A DNA stretch of 64,000 nt from CAZUYC01 sp964624475 (GTDB lineage Bacteria > Myxococcota_A > UBA9160 > SMWR01): contig CAZUYC010000001.1 of assembly GCA_964624475.1 (NCBI GenBank), positions 48,166 to 112,165 of the forward strand. Direction: 5' to 3'. The notes beneath the pieces were generated by a model. The model saw only the letters and a program-made list of their open reading frames with translations, was not told the DNA's origin and ran no database searches. This document shows positions 16,804 to 25,791 of the stretch, in pieces (the first letter of the stretch is position 1; the number at the start of each line of letters is the position of its first letter). The position numbers and the translations under genes were made by a program.

Positions 16804-17580
16804 GTGAGACAGCAAGCCCGCTGGGCCCTCGCTCTGGCCCTGGCCGTGTTCGCGGCACCGCCCGCGCCGGCCCAGGCGCAGGAACGCACGTTGGCGCTGG
16901 TGGGTGGGATGCTGCTCGACGGCCACGACGGCCCCCCCTTGCACCACGCGTCGGTCGTGATCGAAAACGAGAAGATCGTCGCGGTCGGCCCGATGAGCGA
17001 GGTGAAGGTTCCAGAGGGCGCCACCGTGGTCGACACCCGCGGCCGGGTGATGCTGCCGGGCCTGATCGATCTGCACGTGCACTTGATCATCCTCGGCCAC
17101 GGCGATTACTCGCGCTGGGACCCGTGGATCGCCCAGAACGAGCTGGTCGAGAAGGTGATGGAGATCTCGGCGAAGCAGCTGCTGATGGCGGGGATCACGT
17201 CGGCGGTGGACCTGGGCGGCACGCTGAAGGAGAGCCTGAGCGTCCGCGACCGGATCAACCGGGGCGAGATCCCGGGCCCGCGGATGTGGATGGCCGGCCC
17301 CTGGATCACCCGCGACCCGGGCGACTACTCGGACGCGCTGCCCACCCAGATCCTGGTCGACACGCCCGGCGAGGCTGCAAGGCGGTCGACCGGCCTCGGC
17401 GCAGCTCGCCTGGGGGGCCCCGTGGCCGTGGGGCTTCGACCCGTTCGAGAGGCTCCGCGTGATCGACTGGGGGGACGTGCTGTTCGACGAGGGCTACGTC
17501 GATCGCATGCTCGAGGCCGTCGAAGACCATGCCTCGAACGTGCTCGCCCGCGGCGCGTCGCTGCTCACCTTCGGCGGTGA
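16804..17580 (+). pseudogene. Amidohydrolase, 3' truncated and joined out of frame to agmatinase
   Basis: A GTG at 16804, with RBS GAGAGGAGGACGAA, starts a signal peptide (to AQAQ) and an imidazolonepropionase/prolidase-type amidohydrolase. It reads LALVGGMLLDGHDGPP, then GRVMLPGLIDLHVHLIILGHGD (metal-binding HxH), LMAGITSAVDLGGT and LVDTPGEA. Similarity stops near 17377; a family member should run to about 430-480 residues. The frame continues only as a shadow of the agmatinase, to a stop at 17580. The junction at about 17378-17393 therefore removes the 3' half of this gene and the 5' part of the agmatinase. Confidence 0.82.
17393..17419 (+). repeat. 27-nt speB-derived direct repeat, copy 1
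   Basis: The 27 nt that begin GCCTCGGCGCAGCTCGCC recur exactly at 23282-23308. In both copies the agmatinase frame reads ASAQLAWGA, and a nearby TGGCCGTGGG is also shared. Copy 1 is followed by the rest of agmatinase; copy 2 is preceded by the more N-terminal agmatinase codons. Confidence 0.85.
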
Positions 17581-18142
17581 CCACCTGGTGACGCTGCCGC
17601 TCCTGCGCGCCCACGCCCGACGCTTCGGGCCGCTCGCCCTGGTGCACTTCGACGCGCACTCGGACACCTGGCGGGAGGAGACCCTCAACCACGGCAGCAT
17701 GTTCTTCCACGCGCTGCGCGAGGGCCTGCTCGTCCCCGAGCACTCGGTCCAGATCGGGATCCGCACCCACAACGACGAGACCCACGGCTTCGACCTGCTC
17801 GACGCGGTCTGGGTGCGCCGGCACGGGCCCGAGGCCACGGCCCGGCGGATCCGCGAGACGGTGGGGGACCGCAAGGCCTACCTCACCTTCGACGTCGACT
17901 GCCTCGACCCGAGCGTCGCGCCCGGGACCGGAACGCCGGTGGTAGGCGGCCTCGGTACGCTCGAGGCGCGGGAGATCCTATGGGGCCTGGGGGGCGTCGA
18001 CCTGGTGGCGATGGACGTGGTGGAGGTGGCGCCGCTCTACGACGTGGCCGAGGTGACCTCGCTGGCTGCCGCCACGCTGGCTCTCGACTACCTGGCGCTG
18101 CGCGCCCGGCCGCTCCCGCCGGCCCGGCCGGAGTCGGACTGA
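17393..18142 (+). pseudogene. speB: Agmatinase (SpeB/ureohydrolase), N-terminus missing
   Basis: In frame from about 17393: ASAQLAWGAPWPWGFDPFER, then IDWGDVLFDEG, LLTFGGDHLVTLPLLRAHA, LALVHFDAHSDT, VYLTF-type FDVDCLDPSVAPGTGTP and MDVVEVAPLYD. The Mn ligands GGDH, DAHSD and DVDCLD are all present, and the match to E. coli SpeB is close. What is lost is about the first 60-70 residues. A GTG at 17459 could start a 227-residue product, but no RBS is convincing. The missing segment GPRGIRAAS is found instead at 23261-23287. If translated, the product would retain the active site but lack N-terminal structure. Confidence 0.85.
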
Positions 18143-18209
18143 GCGGCGGCGCGGTCGATCCATCCGGGCCCCGGGCGTAGAGTAGGGGGACCGAAGCGGG
18201 AGAGGCCCC

Positions 18210-19802
18210 ATGAAGCTGCGCGCACTCCGAGCCCACGGGTCGCTCCTCGTCGCGGCCGCCGCCCTGGCGCTGGGTCCGGCGACGGCCGACGCCGTGCCGA
18301 AGCCGGGCGTCCGCCTGCGCATCCTGAACGTCAACCTCTTCTACGGGGGCGACGAGATCAGCGCGGCGTCCGGCAAATGGTGCCACCGCAGCGACGGCTG
18401 CCCGGAAAACCTCGCGCGGATGATCGACGCGATCCAGGCCGCGGCGCCCGACGTCGTCGCGCTCGAGGAGGGCGAGCACAACACGCGCGCGATCGCCGAT
18501 GCGCTCGGCTTCCACGCGAGCGAGCGGATGCAGATCGCGTCGCGTTACCCCCTGATCGATCCGCCCGGCGGCGACGGCGTCTACGTCTTCGCCGAGGTCG
18601 CGCCCGGCCGGGTCGTGGCGCTCATGAACGTGCACCTGCCGGCCGACCCCTACGGCCCGTACCTCGTGCGCGACGGCGCGACGCTCGAGGAGGTGCTGGC
18701 GCTCGAGAACGCTCTGCGCGTGCCGGCCCTCGCGCGCCAGCTCGCGGCGCTGCCGGGGCTCCTGGCGCAGGGCATCCCGGCTTTCTTGAGCGGCGACTTC
18801 AACTCGCCCTCGCACCTCGACTGGACGCCCGCGGTCGCCGCGGTGCGCAGCGAGGTGCGCTACCCGGTCGACTGGCCCGTCGGCCGCGTGCTCGCCAGCG
18901 CGGGGTTCCGCGACTCCTACCGCGAGGTTCACCCCGACCCGGTCGCCGTGCCGGGCTTCACCTGGACGCCCGGGAGCCTCGAGGGCGTCGAGAACGAGGT
19001 GCACGATCGCATCGACTGGGTGCTGGCCGCCGGCGACGCCGTCGCCGCCGACAGCAGCGTGCTCGGCGAGGCGGGCGGCCCGGACGTCGGCATCGAGATC
19101 GTGGACTACCCGACCGACCACCGCGGCGTGGTCACGAGCTTCGACGTCGTGCCCGCGGTGCCCCCGATCTTCGTCGCGGTGGGAAACCGCCGCGTCTTCG
19201 TCGGTGATCCCCTCTCGGTCGCCTTCCACGCGCCCGGGCACCGCGGCGAGCGCCTGGCGATCGCTCCCGCCGGCGGCGGCGGGGCGGAGGCGCGGGTCGC
19301 GCTGCCCACGGGCGCGCAGAATCCCACGGAGGGCTCGCTGGTCTTCGCCACCGATGGGCTCGCGCCGGGCAGCTACGATGCGCTGCTGCTCGACGCCCGG
19401 GGCCGCGTGCTCTCGCGCAGCCGCTTCTGGCTCTACGCCGCCGGCACCGAGCCCTCCGTCGCGACCTCGAAGGCGCTCTACGCGAGCGGCGAGCCGATCG
19501 TCGTCTCCTGGCAGGCCGCGCCGGGCATGCGCTGGGACTGGCTCGGGATCTTCGCGCCGGGCGAGGGGGACGGGAATCCGAACGCCACGACCTGCAACGC
19601 CTCGACCTGCGGGAACGGTCGCTACCTGCTCTACGAGTACACGCGGACCGAAATCGAGGGGAGCGCCCGCTTCGGCCCGGATTCCCTCGTGGGCGTGTCC
19701 ACGTGGCCGCTCCAGGCGGGGAACTACGAGATCCGCCTGCTCCTCGACGACGGCTACCGCTCGCTGGCGTCGTCGGCGCCTTTCAAGGTCGTGAACCCGT
19801 AG
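18210..19802 (+). CDS. Exported endonuclease/exonuclease/phosphatase-family protein (530 aa)
   Basis: The ATG at 18210 follows GGGAGAGG. The protein has a signal peptide (to TADA), then an EEP domain (about 30-310): LNVNLFYGGD, VVALEEGEHN (metal Glu), VHLPADPYGP, LSGDFNSPSHLDW, DRIDWVL and DYPTDHRGVV (catalytic His). The C-terminal half (about 315-530) is beta-rich with two Ig-like or coagulation-factor-like segments, including a Cys pair in TTCNASTCGNG. EEP members hydrolyse phosphodiesters (nucleic acids, inositol lipids or sphingomyelin); the extracytoplasmic location favours a scavenging or lipid substrate. Confidence 0.85.
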   Translation: MKLRALRAHGSLLVAAAALALGPATADAVPKPGVRLRILNVNLFYGGDEISAASGKWCHRSDGCPENLARMIDAIQAAAPDVVALEEGEHNTRAIADALGFHASERMQIASRYPLIDPPGGDGVYVFAEVAPGRVVALMNVHLPADPYGPYLVRDGATLEEVLALENALRVPALARQLAALPGLLAQGIPAFLSGDFNSPSHLDWTPAVAAVRSEVRYPVDWPVGRVLASAGFRDSYREVHPDPVAVPGFTWTPGSLEGVENEVHDRIDWVLAAGDAVAADSSVLGEAGGPDVGIEIVDYPTDHRGVVTSFDVVPAVPPIFVAVGNRRVFVGDPLSVAFHAPGHRGERLAIAPAGGGGAEARVALPTGAQNPTEGSLVFATDGLAPGSYDALLLDARGRVLSRSRFWLYAAGTEPSVATSKALYASGEPIVVSWQAAPGMRWDWLGIFAPGEGDGNPNATTCNASTCGNGRYLLYEYTRTEIEGSARFGPDSLVGVSTWPLQAGNYEIRLLLDDGYRSLASSAPFKVVNP

Positions 19803-19855
19803 CCGGAGCCGCGAGGCCGCCCTCGGTGCGGGCGGGGTATCCTGCCGACCGCTCC

Positions 19856-21724
19856 ATGCGCGGTGCGGCCCGTTGGACGACGATCTTTCTCGCTCTGTCG
19901 GCAGCGGCCGCGAGCCCCTCTCCCGTCCACGCGCGACCCTTCCGGATCGGCGAGCTGGAGGGCGTCGCCAACGTCGAGCTGAGCTACGGCCTGCTGGCGC
20001 GCGTCGAGGATCGCGACCCGCAGCTCGTCGCGATCGCGGACGGCGGAAGCGCCCGGTCGGCCAGCTTCGACGACGGAGACCTCAACTACGACCCGGGAAT
20101 CGTCTCCAACATGGTCCAGGCGAGCGGAGAGCTCGCGGTGCGCTGGAGGTTCCTCGGCGCGTACGTGCGCGGAATCGGCTTCTACGACTTCGAGACGGAG
20201 CTCTCCGATCGCGAGCGCAGCGATCTCTCGAGCGATGCCGACCGCTACGTCGGCAAGCGCGGCGAGGTGCGCGACTACTACCTCGACGCGCGCTTCCAGG
20301 TCCGCGGCATGCCCCTGCAGCTGCGCCTGGGGAACCAGGTGCTCAACTGGGGGGAGAGCACCTTCCTGCGCTTCGGCGTGCAGACCGTGAACCCGCTGGA
20401 CCTGGCGGCGGCCTTCCGCCCGGCGAGCTCGGCCCAGGACCTCCAGACGCCGCAGGGGATGCTGTGGGCATCCGCGATCCTGACCGAGGAGGTGGCCATC
20501 GAGGCCTACTACCAGTACGACTGGGAGCCGGTGCGCACGCCTCCGATCGGCTGGTTCTTCTCCGACAACGACACGCTCGGTGCGGACGGCCTCGGCGCCG
20601 CCATGGCGGGCTCGGGCCTCTTCTCCGATCTCGGGACCGATCTCGACTCCGCCTTCCGGCTCCCGACCGGCACCCTCGGCTTCGATCCCGACTTCATGCG
20701 GATTCCCGGGCGCGGCAGCGACGAGCCGAACGACCAGGGACAGGGCGGCTTCACGGTGCAGGCCATCCTCCCGAGACTCAACTCGACCAAGCTCGCGCTC
20801 CACTTCATCAACTACCACAGCCGCCTGCCCCTCGTGAACGCGCGGACGGCGGACGCCGCCGCCGTCGCCGCCACCTCGCCGGAGGCGGTAGCCGCCCGGG
20901 CCGCCGCGCTCGCGCCCGTCTACGAAGCGGAGGGCCTCCCACCCGGTCAGGCCGCTCTCGCCGCAGCCGCCGCCGCCTCGACGCTCACGGTCGGGGAGTA
21001 CGCCAGCGCGGCGAGCTACTTCGCCGAGTATCCGGAGGACATCCGGATGCTCGGCGCGAGCTTCAACACGGCGACTCTGCGCACGGGCACGCTCGTTTCA
21101 GGCGAGGTCTCCCATCACTTCGACTACCCCTTCCAGATCCTGCCGGCCGACGTCTTCAGCGCTGCGTTCTCGCCGATCGAGTTCGATCCGAGCTTCGGGC
21201 AGGGCCTGCTCGGGGCCTACGGGCCGAGCGCGGTCGTGTCGGGCGTGGCGAGACGCGACAAGACCCAGCTCGAGCTCGGGATCCGCCAGCTCCTCGGTCC
21301 GCGCCTCGGCGCCTCGCAGTCGATCCTGGGATTCGACGTCGGCTGGGTGCACGTGTACGACCTGCCGGATCGCGACGACCTGCGCTTCTCCGCGTCGGGT
21401 GTGACCGGGCCGAGCGACTTCGACCACCTCAACGACGCCGACTCCTGGGGCTACCGGCTGCTGGCCGCGCTCACCTACGACGGCGTCCTGGGCGGCTTCA
21501 CCGTCCAGCCGCGCGTTGCGTGGCTCCACGACGTGGACGGCAGCACGCCGGGTCCGGGAGGCGCCTTCGTCGAGGGCCGCAAGGCCGTGAGCGTGGGCGT
21601 CGCCGTCGACTACACCCACACGTGGCTGCTGCAGCTCGACTACACGAGCCTCTTCGGCGCCGGTCGCTTCAACCTGGTGAACGACCGCGATTTCGTGCGC
21701 TTCCAGCTGAGCTACTTCTATTAG
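19856..21724 (+). CDS. DUF1302 outer-membrane protein (622 aa)
   Basis: The ATG at 19856 gives a signal peptide (cleavage near VHARPF). Conserved DUF1302 features are GLLARVEDRDP, RLGNQVLNWGESTF, VNPLDLAA, an Ala-rich insertion (about 330-400) and a beta-rich C-terminus ending in the aromatic residues LSYFY, typical of outer-membrane beta-barrels. DUF1302 proteins are usually encoded beside DUF1329 (here 18 bp downstream) and often RND/MMPL exporters of hydrophobic compounds. A role in outer-membrane passage of a lipidic or aromatic substrate is inferred. Confidence 0.88.
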   Translation: MRGAARWTTIFLALSAAAASPSPVHARPFRIGELEGVANVELSYGLLARVEDRDPQLVAIADGGSARSASFDDGDLNYDPGIVSNMVQASGELAVRWRFLGAYVRGIGFYDFETELSDRERSDLSSDADRYVGKRGEVRDYYLDARFQVRGMPLQLRLGNQVLNWGESTFLRFGVQTVNPLDLAAAFRPASSAQDLQTPQGMLWASAILTEEVAIEAYYQYDWEPVRTPPIGWFFSDNDTLGADGLGAAMAGSGLFSDLGTDLDSAFRLPTGTLGFDPDFMRIPGRGSDEPNDQGQGGFTVQAILPRLNSTKLALHFINYHSRLPLVNARTADAAAVAATSPEAVAARAAALAPVYEAEGLPPGQAALAAAAAASTLTVGEYASAASYFAEYPEDIRMLGASFNTATLRTGTLVSGEVSHHFDYPFQILPADVFSAAFSPIEFDPSFGQGLLGAYGPSAVVSGVARRDKTQLELGIRQLLGPRLGASQSILGFDVGWVHVYDLPDRDDLRFSASGVTGPSDFDHLNDADSWGYRLLAALTYDGVLGGFTVQPRVAWLHDVDGSTPGPGGAFVEGRKAVSVGVAVDYTHTWLLQLDYTSLFGAGRFNLVNDRDFVRFQLSYFY

Positions 21725-21742
21725 ACCAGGGGGGAGACGCGC

Positions 21743-23107
21743 GTGCGCTGGGTCGGCTCGCTCGGACTTGCCATGCTGCTCGCGTCGCTCGCGCCTGCGG
21801 CGCGGAGCGCCGTCTCCGCGGAGGAGGCGGCCCGGCTCGAGACGGATCTCACGCCCATGGGCGCCGAGCGGGGTGGCAACCCCGAGGGCAGCATCCCCGC
21901 GTGGACGGGCGGCATCACCGCGCCGCCGCCGGATTACGTGCCCGGCGAGCGTCACCCCGACCCCTATGCCGGCGACTCCGTCCTCTTCACGGTCACTGCC
22001 GCCGACCTCGAGACGCGCGGCGCACTGCTCTGCGACGGCCAGAAGGCGCTGCTGCGGGCGCACCCGGGGAGCTGGCGTCTCCCCGTCTACCCGACGCGCC
22101 GCTCCGCCTCCTATCCCGGGTGGGTCTACGAGGCCGTGCGCGCCAACGCGACCCGCGCCCGCGTGGTGCTGGACGGCAAGGGATCGGTCGCCGACGCGCG
22201 GGTAGGCCCGCCCTTCCCCATCCCGCGGAGCGGCGTCGAGGTGGTGTGGAACCACAACCTCCGCTGGCGCGGCGCACGCGTCTCGCGCAGCGAGGGGATC
22301 GCCGCGGTGACGCGCCGGGGGAGCTACCGCGTGGTCCTTCTCGAGCAGCTCCTCGGCCTGCCGTACGGAGCGCAGCGACCGGATGCCTTCGGCAAGGAGT
22401 TTCCGAACGTGCTGCTCGCGCTCAAGTCGAAGGTCGTCTCACCGTCGCGGATCGCCGGCGATGCCTCCCTGGTGATCGAGCCGATCGACCAGACGCACGA
22501 CCCGCGCAAGGCGTGGAGCTACGGTCGCGACCTGCGGCGGGTGTTCCGGGTGCCCTGGGCGGCCTACGACTTCCCCGCGCCCTACAGCGACGACCTGCGC
22601 ACGATCGACGACGCCTGGCTCTTCAACGGCCCGCCCGACCGCTTCGAGTGGGAACTCCTGGGCAAGCGCGAGATGCTGATCCCCTACAACGCCTACCGCC
22701 TGCACGCCGGTGGCATCGGGCCCGAGGACATCCTCCGGCGGCACCACATCGAGCCGGGCCTGGCGCGCTACGAGCTGCACCGGGTCTGGGTCGTGCAGGC
22801 GACGCTCAAGCCGGGCGCGAAGCACATCTACTCGCGCCGTGTCTTCTACGTGGACGAGGATTCCTGGCAGATCGCCGTCGCGGAGAGCTACGACGCCGAT
22901 GGGCGCCTGTGGCGAGTGAACGAAGCCCACGCCATCAACTACTACGACGTCCCTGTGCTCTGGAACACCCTCGAGGTCTACCACGACCTCCTGCGGGATC
23001 GATACCTCGTGACGGGTCTCGACAACGACCGCAACACCTACGGCTTCTCGCAGGGGAGCGACCCGCGCGAGTTCAGCCCCAACGCGCTCACGTACTACAT
23101 CCGCTAG
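21743..23107 (+). CDS. DUF1329 envelope protein (454 aa)
   Basis: A GTG at 21743 follows AGGGGGGAG. It has a signal peptide (to ARSAVSAEE), then the DUF1329 start LETDLTPMGAERGGNPEGSI, WTGGI, and the characteristic RRVFYVDEDSWQIAVAESYD. The family has an outer-membrane lipoprotein-sorting (LolB-like) fold and accompanies DUF1302. The pair probably handles a hydrophobic ligand between membranes. Length is normal for the family (about 450). Confidence 0.9.
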   Translation: MRWVGSLGLAMLLASLAPAARSAVSAEEAARLETDLTPMGAERGGNPEGSIPAWTGGITAPPPDYVPGERHPDPYAGDSVLFTVTAADLETRGALLCDGQKALLRAHPGSWRLPVYPTRRSASYPGWVYEAVRANATRARVVLDGKGSVADARVGPPFPIPRSGVEVVWNHNLRWRGARVSRSEGIAAVTRRGSYRVVLLEQLLGLPYGAQRPDAFGKEFPNVLLALKSKVVSPSRIAGDASLVIEPIDQTHDPRKAWSYGRDLRRVFRVPWAAYDFPAPYSDDLRTIDDAWLFNGPPDRFEWELLGKREMLIPYNAYRLHAGGIGPEDILRRHHIEPGLARYELHRVWVVQATLKPGAKHIYSRRVFYVDEDSWQIAVAESYDADGRLWRVNEAHAINYYDVPVLWNTLEVYHDLLRDRYLVTGLDNDRNTYGFSQGSDPREFSPNALTYYIR

Positions 23108-23213
23108 CCCGCGTGCCTCCCGCGACGACCGTCTCGTCCACGTGCGGACTCAGGACCACGATTCCACCTCGCGGCTGGAGCCAGTGTCCCGGCCTGGGAT
23201 ACGCTTCGCGAGT

Positions 23214-23726
23214 GTGAGCGAGCGAGCGGGCGACCGCACCTTCACCGCGCGCAGCCCCTCGGCCCGCGGGGCATCCGAGCCGCCTCGGCGCAGCTCGCCT
23301 GGGGGGCCGCCCCCTGGCCGTGGGAGATACCTCCTTCCGGGTCTCTTCCTCCTCGTGGGTGTCGCGAACCTTCTCCCGCTCACGGGCGTGCTCTCTGCGG
23401 AGCGGCTCGCCGCGCTCTACGGCGTGCAGATCGAAGACCCGAGCCTCGTCATCCTGATGCGCCATCGGGCCGTGCTGTTCGGCATCGTGGGCCTGCTTCT
23501 CGTCGCCGCGGCGTTTCGGCCATCGCTTCGCCTCACGGCGCTGCTGGCAGGTCTTGCGAGCATGCTGTCCTTCATCCTGTTGGCGCTCTCCTCCGGCGAC
23601 TGTTCCGCCCACCTTCTCCGGATCGTGATCATCGACCTCGTCGCCTCATTCGGACTCCTCGTCGCCGCCGGCCTTCTCTTCGTCGATCCAGACTCCCGAC
23701 GCGATGCCGGCCGAGTAGAGGAGTAA
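23214..23726 (+). CDS. Four-helix membrane protein, N-terminus replaced by speB sequence (170 aa from GTG)
   Basis: From about residue 40 the protein is a typical small four-helix membrane protein: LLPGLFLLVGVANLLPLTGV, RLAALYGVQIEDPSLVILMR, HRAVLFGIVGLLLVAAAF. Such proteins normally start only a few residues before the first helix. Here the upstream codons come from the agmatinase fragment read in another frame (SPSARGASEPPRRSSPGG). The GTG at 23214 is the best start in frame, but the true one may have been lost in the rearrangement. Function unknown; a DUF4345-like fold is possible. Confidence 0.6.
   Translation: MSERAGDRTFTARSPSARGASEPPRRSSPGGPPPGRGRYLLPGLFLLVGVANLLPLTGVLSAERLAALYGVQIEDPSLVILMRHRAVLFGIVGLLLVAAAFRPSLRLTALLAGLASMLSFILLALSSGDCSAHLLRIVIIDLVASFGLLVAAGLLFVDPDSRRDAGRVEE
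23222..23329 (+). pseudogene. speB: Agmatinase (speB) N-terminal fragment
   Basis: In this frame the DNA reads GPRGIRAASAQLAWGAAPWP, matching the agmatinase segment that in E. coli SpeB reads GPAAIRQVSTNLAWEHNRFP. A preceding ASGR may correspond to the upstream TSGR. It ends at about 23329, where the membrane-protein coding begins. It contains copy 2 (23282-23308) of the 27-nt repeat. It carries exactly the piece missing from the agmatinase at 17393. Confidence 0.75.
23282..23308 (+). repeat. 27-nt speB-derived direct repeat, copy 2
   Basis: Identical to 17393-17419 and in the same orientation and agmatinase phase. The following bases diverge by an inserted GC-rich triplet before the shared TGGCCGTGGG. 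Confidence 0.85.
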
Positions 23727-23736
23727 CCGGCACCCC

Positions 23737-24616
23737 CTACGCGCCGGATCCGGGGGCGTGGGCGGACGTGGCGCGGGGCACTCGCGGCTCCGGAGCGGCG
23801 GAGCGCCTCCCCCAGACGTAGCCGACCGCGGGTCCCGCCATGCGCGTCTCGACCGCGCCGAAGCCCGCGACACCGGCGGCGCGCGCGAGCGGCCCGAGCG
23901 GGACGAAGTGGAGCGCGAGACGGCCCCAGAGCCAGGCCCGGAGACCGCCCGGCTCCTCACCCGCCGCAGCGAACCCGCTCGCCGCGAAGCGTCCCCCCGC
24001 GCCCGTCACGCGCGCCATCTCCGCCAGCGCCCGCTCGAGGTCGGGCAGCTGGTGGAGCCCGCCCGAGCAGTTGAGCTTCGACACGGATCCGCTCGCGAGC
24101 GGCAGCGCGAGCGCGTCGCCGCGCACGAGCAGCACCTGGTCGAGCCCGGCGCGCGCGACGCGCCGGGACGCGCGGGCCAGCATGCTCGCCGAGATGTCGA
24201 GGCCGATCACCAGACCCCCGGGCCCTACGCGCCGCGCAATCGCCTCCGTGAAGTTGCCGTGCCCGCACGCCACGTCGAGGACGACGTCGCCCGGAGCGAG
24301 CGCGAGCCGCTCGGCCACCTCCGCGACCTCGGTCGCGAACTCGGGCATGCCGACCGCCGGCGCGAACGCGTCGCGCGCGGTCGTAGAGCCAGGCGCTGAG
24401 GCGCGTGTCGAGCATGCGCTGGGTCGGCGTCGCCTCGAACCGCCCGAGCAGGTCCAGCACGCCGTCGGTCAGCGGGAACGCGCGTCCGCTCGCCGGGTCG
24501 CGGAGCCCGGCGCCCCCCGCGAGCACCTCGGGCGCGCGGTCGGGCGCTCCGGGCAGACGCAGCAGACCGGCGGCCCGCTCGACGGCCGTCGTGGCATGCG
24601 GGGTGGTGGAAGACAT
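23737..24616 (-). pseudogene. SAM-dependent methyltransferase split by a frameshift
   Basis: The 5' part (24616 to about 24385) reads MSSTTPHATTAVERAAGLL, then FPLTDGVLDLLGRFEATP and LDTRLSAWLYDR. The 3' part (about 24385 to 23737) continues in another frame with FAPAVGMPEFATEVAEVA, VVLDVACGHGNFTEAIARR (SAM motif I), VIGLDIS and GGLHQLPDLERALAEMARV. The switch falls in a GCGCGCG run; restoring two bases would join YDRAR to DAFAPAVGMP. It is either a decayed gene or a sequencing/assembly indel. The N-terminal region resembles the Trm112-like segment of such enzymes but lacks zinc Cys. Confidence 0.8.
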
Positions 24617-24700
24617 CGGCCTCTCCTTGTGGCGGCTCGGGCGGCCTGGGAGATCTCGCCGGACGCGCCCCAGCCGGAACCGTTCCCGGGATCGTGCCGG

Positions 24701-25084
24701 TCAGCCGCCGCTACCGTACGGGCGAGTGATGATCTCGAGGAGGTGGCCGTCGGGGTCTTCGAAGTAGACGCCCCGGCCCCCGTCGTTGCGGTTGATCTTC
24801 CCCGGCTGGCTCCGCGCCGGGTCGGCCCAATGTTCGAGCCTGCGGTCGCGGATGCGACCGAGGATGACGTCGAAGTCGTCCTCGCCGATCAGGAAGGCGT
24901 AGTGCTGGGGGGCGATCTCGCCGTCCCTCTCGCGGAAGTCGAGCGAGGCGTCGTTGTCGACCTTCACGACGAGGAAGGGTCCGAAGCGGGTCGGCGTCGG
25001 CCGGCCGAGAATCTCCGTGAGGAACGTCGCTGATCGCTGCTTGTCGCGGCACCAAACGATGGTGTGGTTGAGCAGCACGCTCAT
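24701..25084 (-). CDS. Glyoxalase/VOC-family protein (127 aa)
   Basis: The ATG at 25084 starts MSVLLNHTIVWCRDKQRSA. The VOC fold is visible as FLTEILGRPTPTRFGPF, HYAFLIGEDDFDVIL and the C-terminal VYFEDPDGHLLEIITRPYG, where the Glu before the end is a usual metal ligand. The first metal site is HTIVW. It is a soluble single-domain protein of normal size. The substrate is unknown; a thiol transferase, dioxygenase or resistance protein are all possible. Confidence 0.88.
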   Translation of the reverse strand: MSVLLNHTIVWCRDKQRSATFLTEILGRPTPTRFGPFLVVKVDNDASLDFRERDGEIAPQHYAFLIGEDDFDVILGRIRDRRLEHWADPARSQPGKINRNDGGRGVYFEDPDGHLLEIITRPYGSGG

Positions 25085-25107
25085 GCGCTGATCTCCCGCG
25101 TCCGCCC

Positions 25108-25617
25108 TCAGCCTTCTCTCAGCGGCATCGAGCCGATGTAGTCCATCTTGCCGAGGTCGACTCCGTTGTGGCGGAGGATCGCGTACACCATCGTCGCATG
25201 GAAGAAGAAATTCGGCAGCGCGATGTGCACCAGGTAGTCGTCGCCGCGGAGCCACTTCCCCCCGAGCCAGGGCGGAGACACCTTGCGCTCCTCGGCTCCG
25301 ACCAGATCCTTCGCTTGGACGGTCTCGAGGAAGCCGAGACAGTTCTGAATCCGCTGTCGCAGCTCGGCGAAGGTTTTCTCCGTGTCCGGATGCGACGGCG
25401 CAGTTTTGCCGCCGAGGTACGCAGCCGCGTACTTCGCCTGGTCGCAAGCGGACTGCACCTGTTGGACGAACGGATACTGATCGGGCGCCAGGCGGGCCTG
25501 AGCGAGCACATCGACCTCGAAGGACTTGGCCTTCGCGTGCGCGGTGGCCTTCTCCATCCACTGCTCGAGGTTCTGCAGGGTCTTGGCGAACAGGCGGATG
25601 GCGTCGTCGGGGTTCAT
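25108..25617 (-). CDS. DUF1993 family protein (169 aa)
   Basis: The ATG at 25617 follows GAGGAGGATCTC; the longer frame upstream is not supported. Conserved family features are LEQWMEKATAHAKAKSFE, LAPDQYPFVQQVQSACDQAK and a C-terminal YLVHIALPNFFFHATMVYAI with HNGVDLGKMDYIG. DUF1993 is a DinB-like four-helix family of unknown function. The VOC gene lies 23 bp downstream in the same direction, suggesting one operon. Confidence 0.9.
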   Translation of the reverse strand: MNPDDAIRLFAKTLQNLEQWMEKATAHAKAKSFEVDVLAQARLAPDQYPFVQQVQSACDQAKYAAAYLGGKTAPSHPDTEKTFAELRQRIQNCLGFLETVQAKDLVGAEERKVSPPWLGGKWLRGDDYLVHIALPNFFFHATMVYAILRHNGVDLGKMDYIGSMPLREG

Positions 25618-25791
25618 GAGATCCTCCTCTCGTTGGCAGCGGACGATAGACCAAGGCACAGCCTCGAGCGACCGCTCGAGCGGCACGCCCCGGCGAGATC
25701 CGCGCGAGCATCTGGCATCCGGAGGGGCGGGCCCGGAGCCGGAGACGCCGCCGGCCTATCCTCTGGGCGCCTCGATGCCACAGGAGGATCA

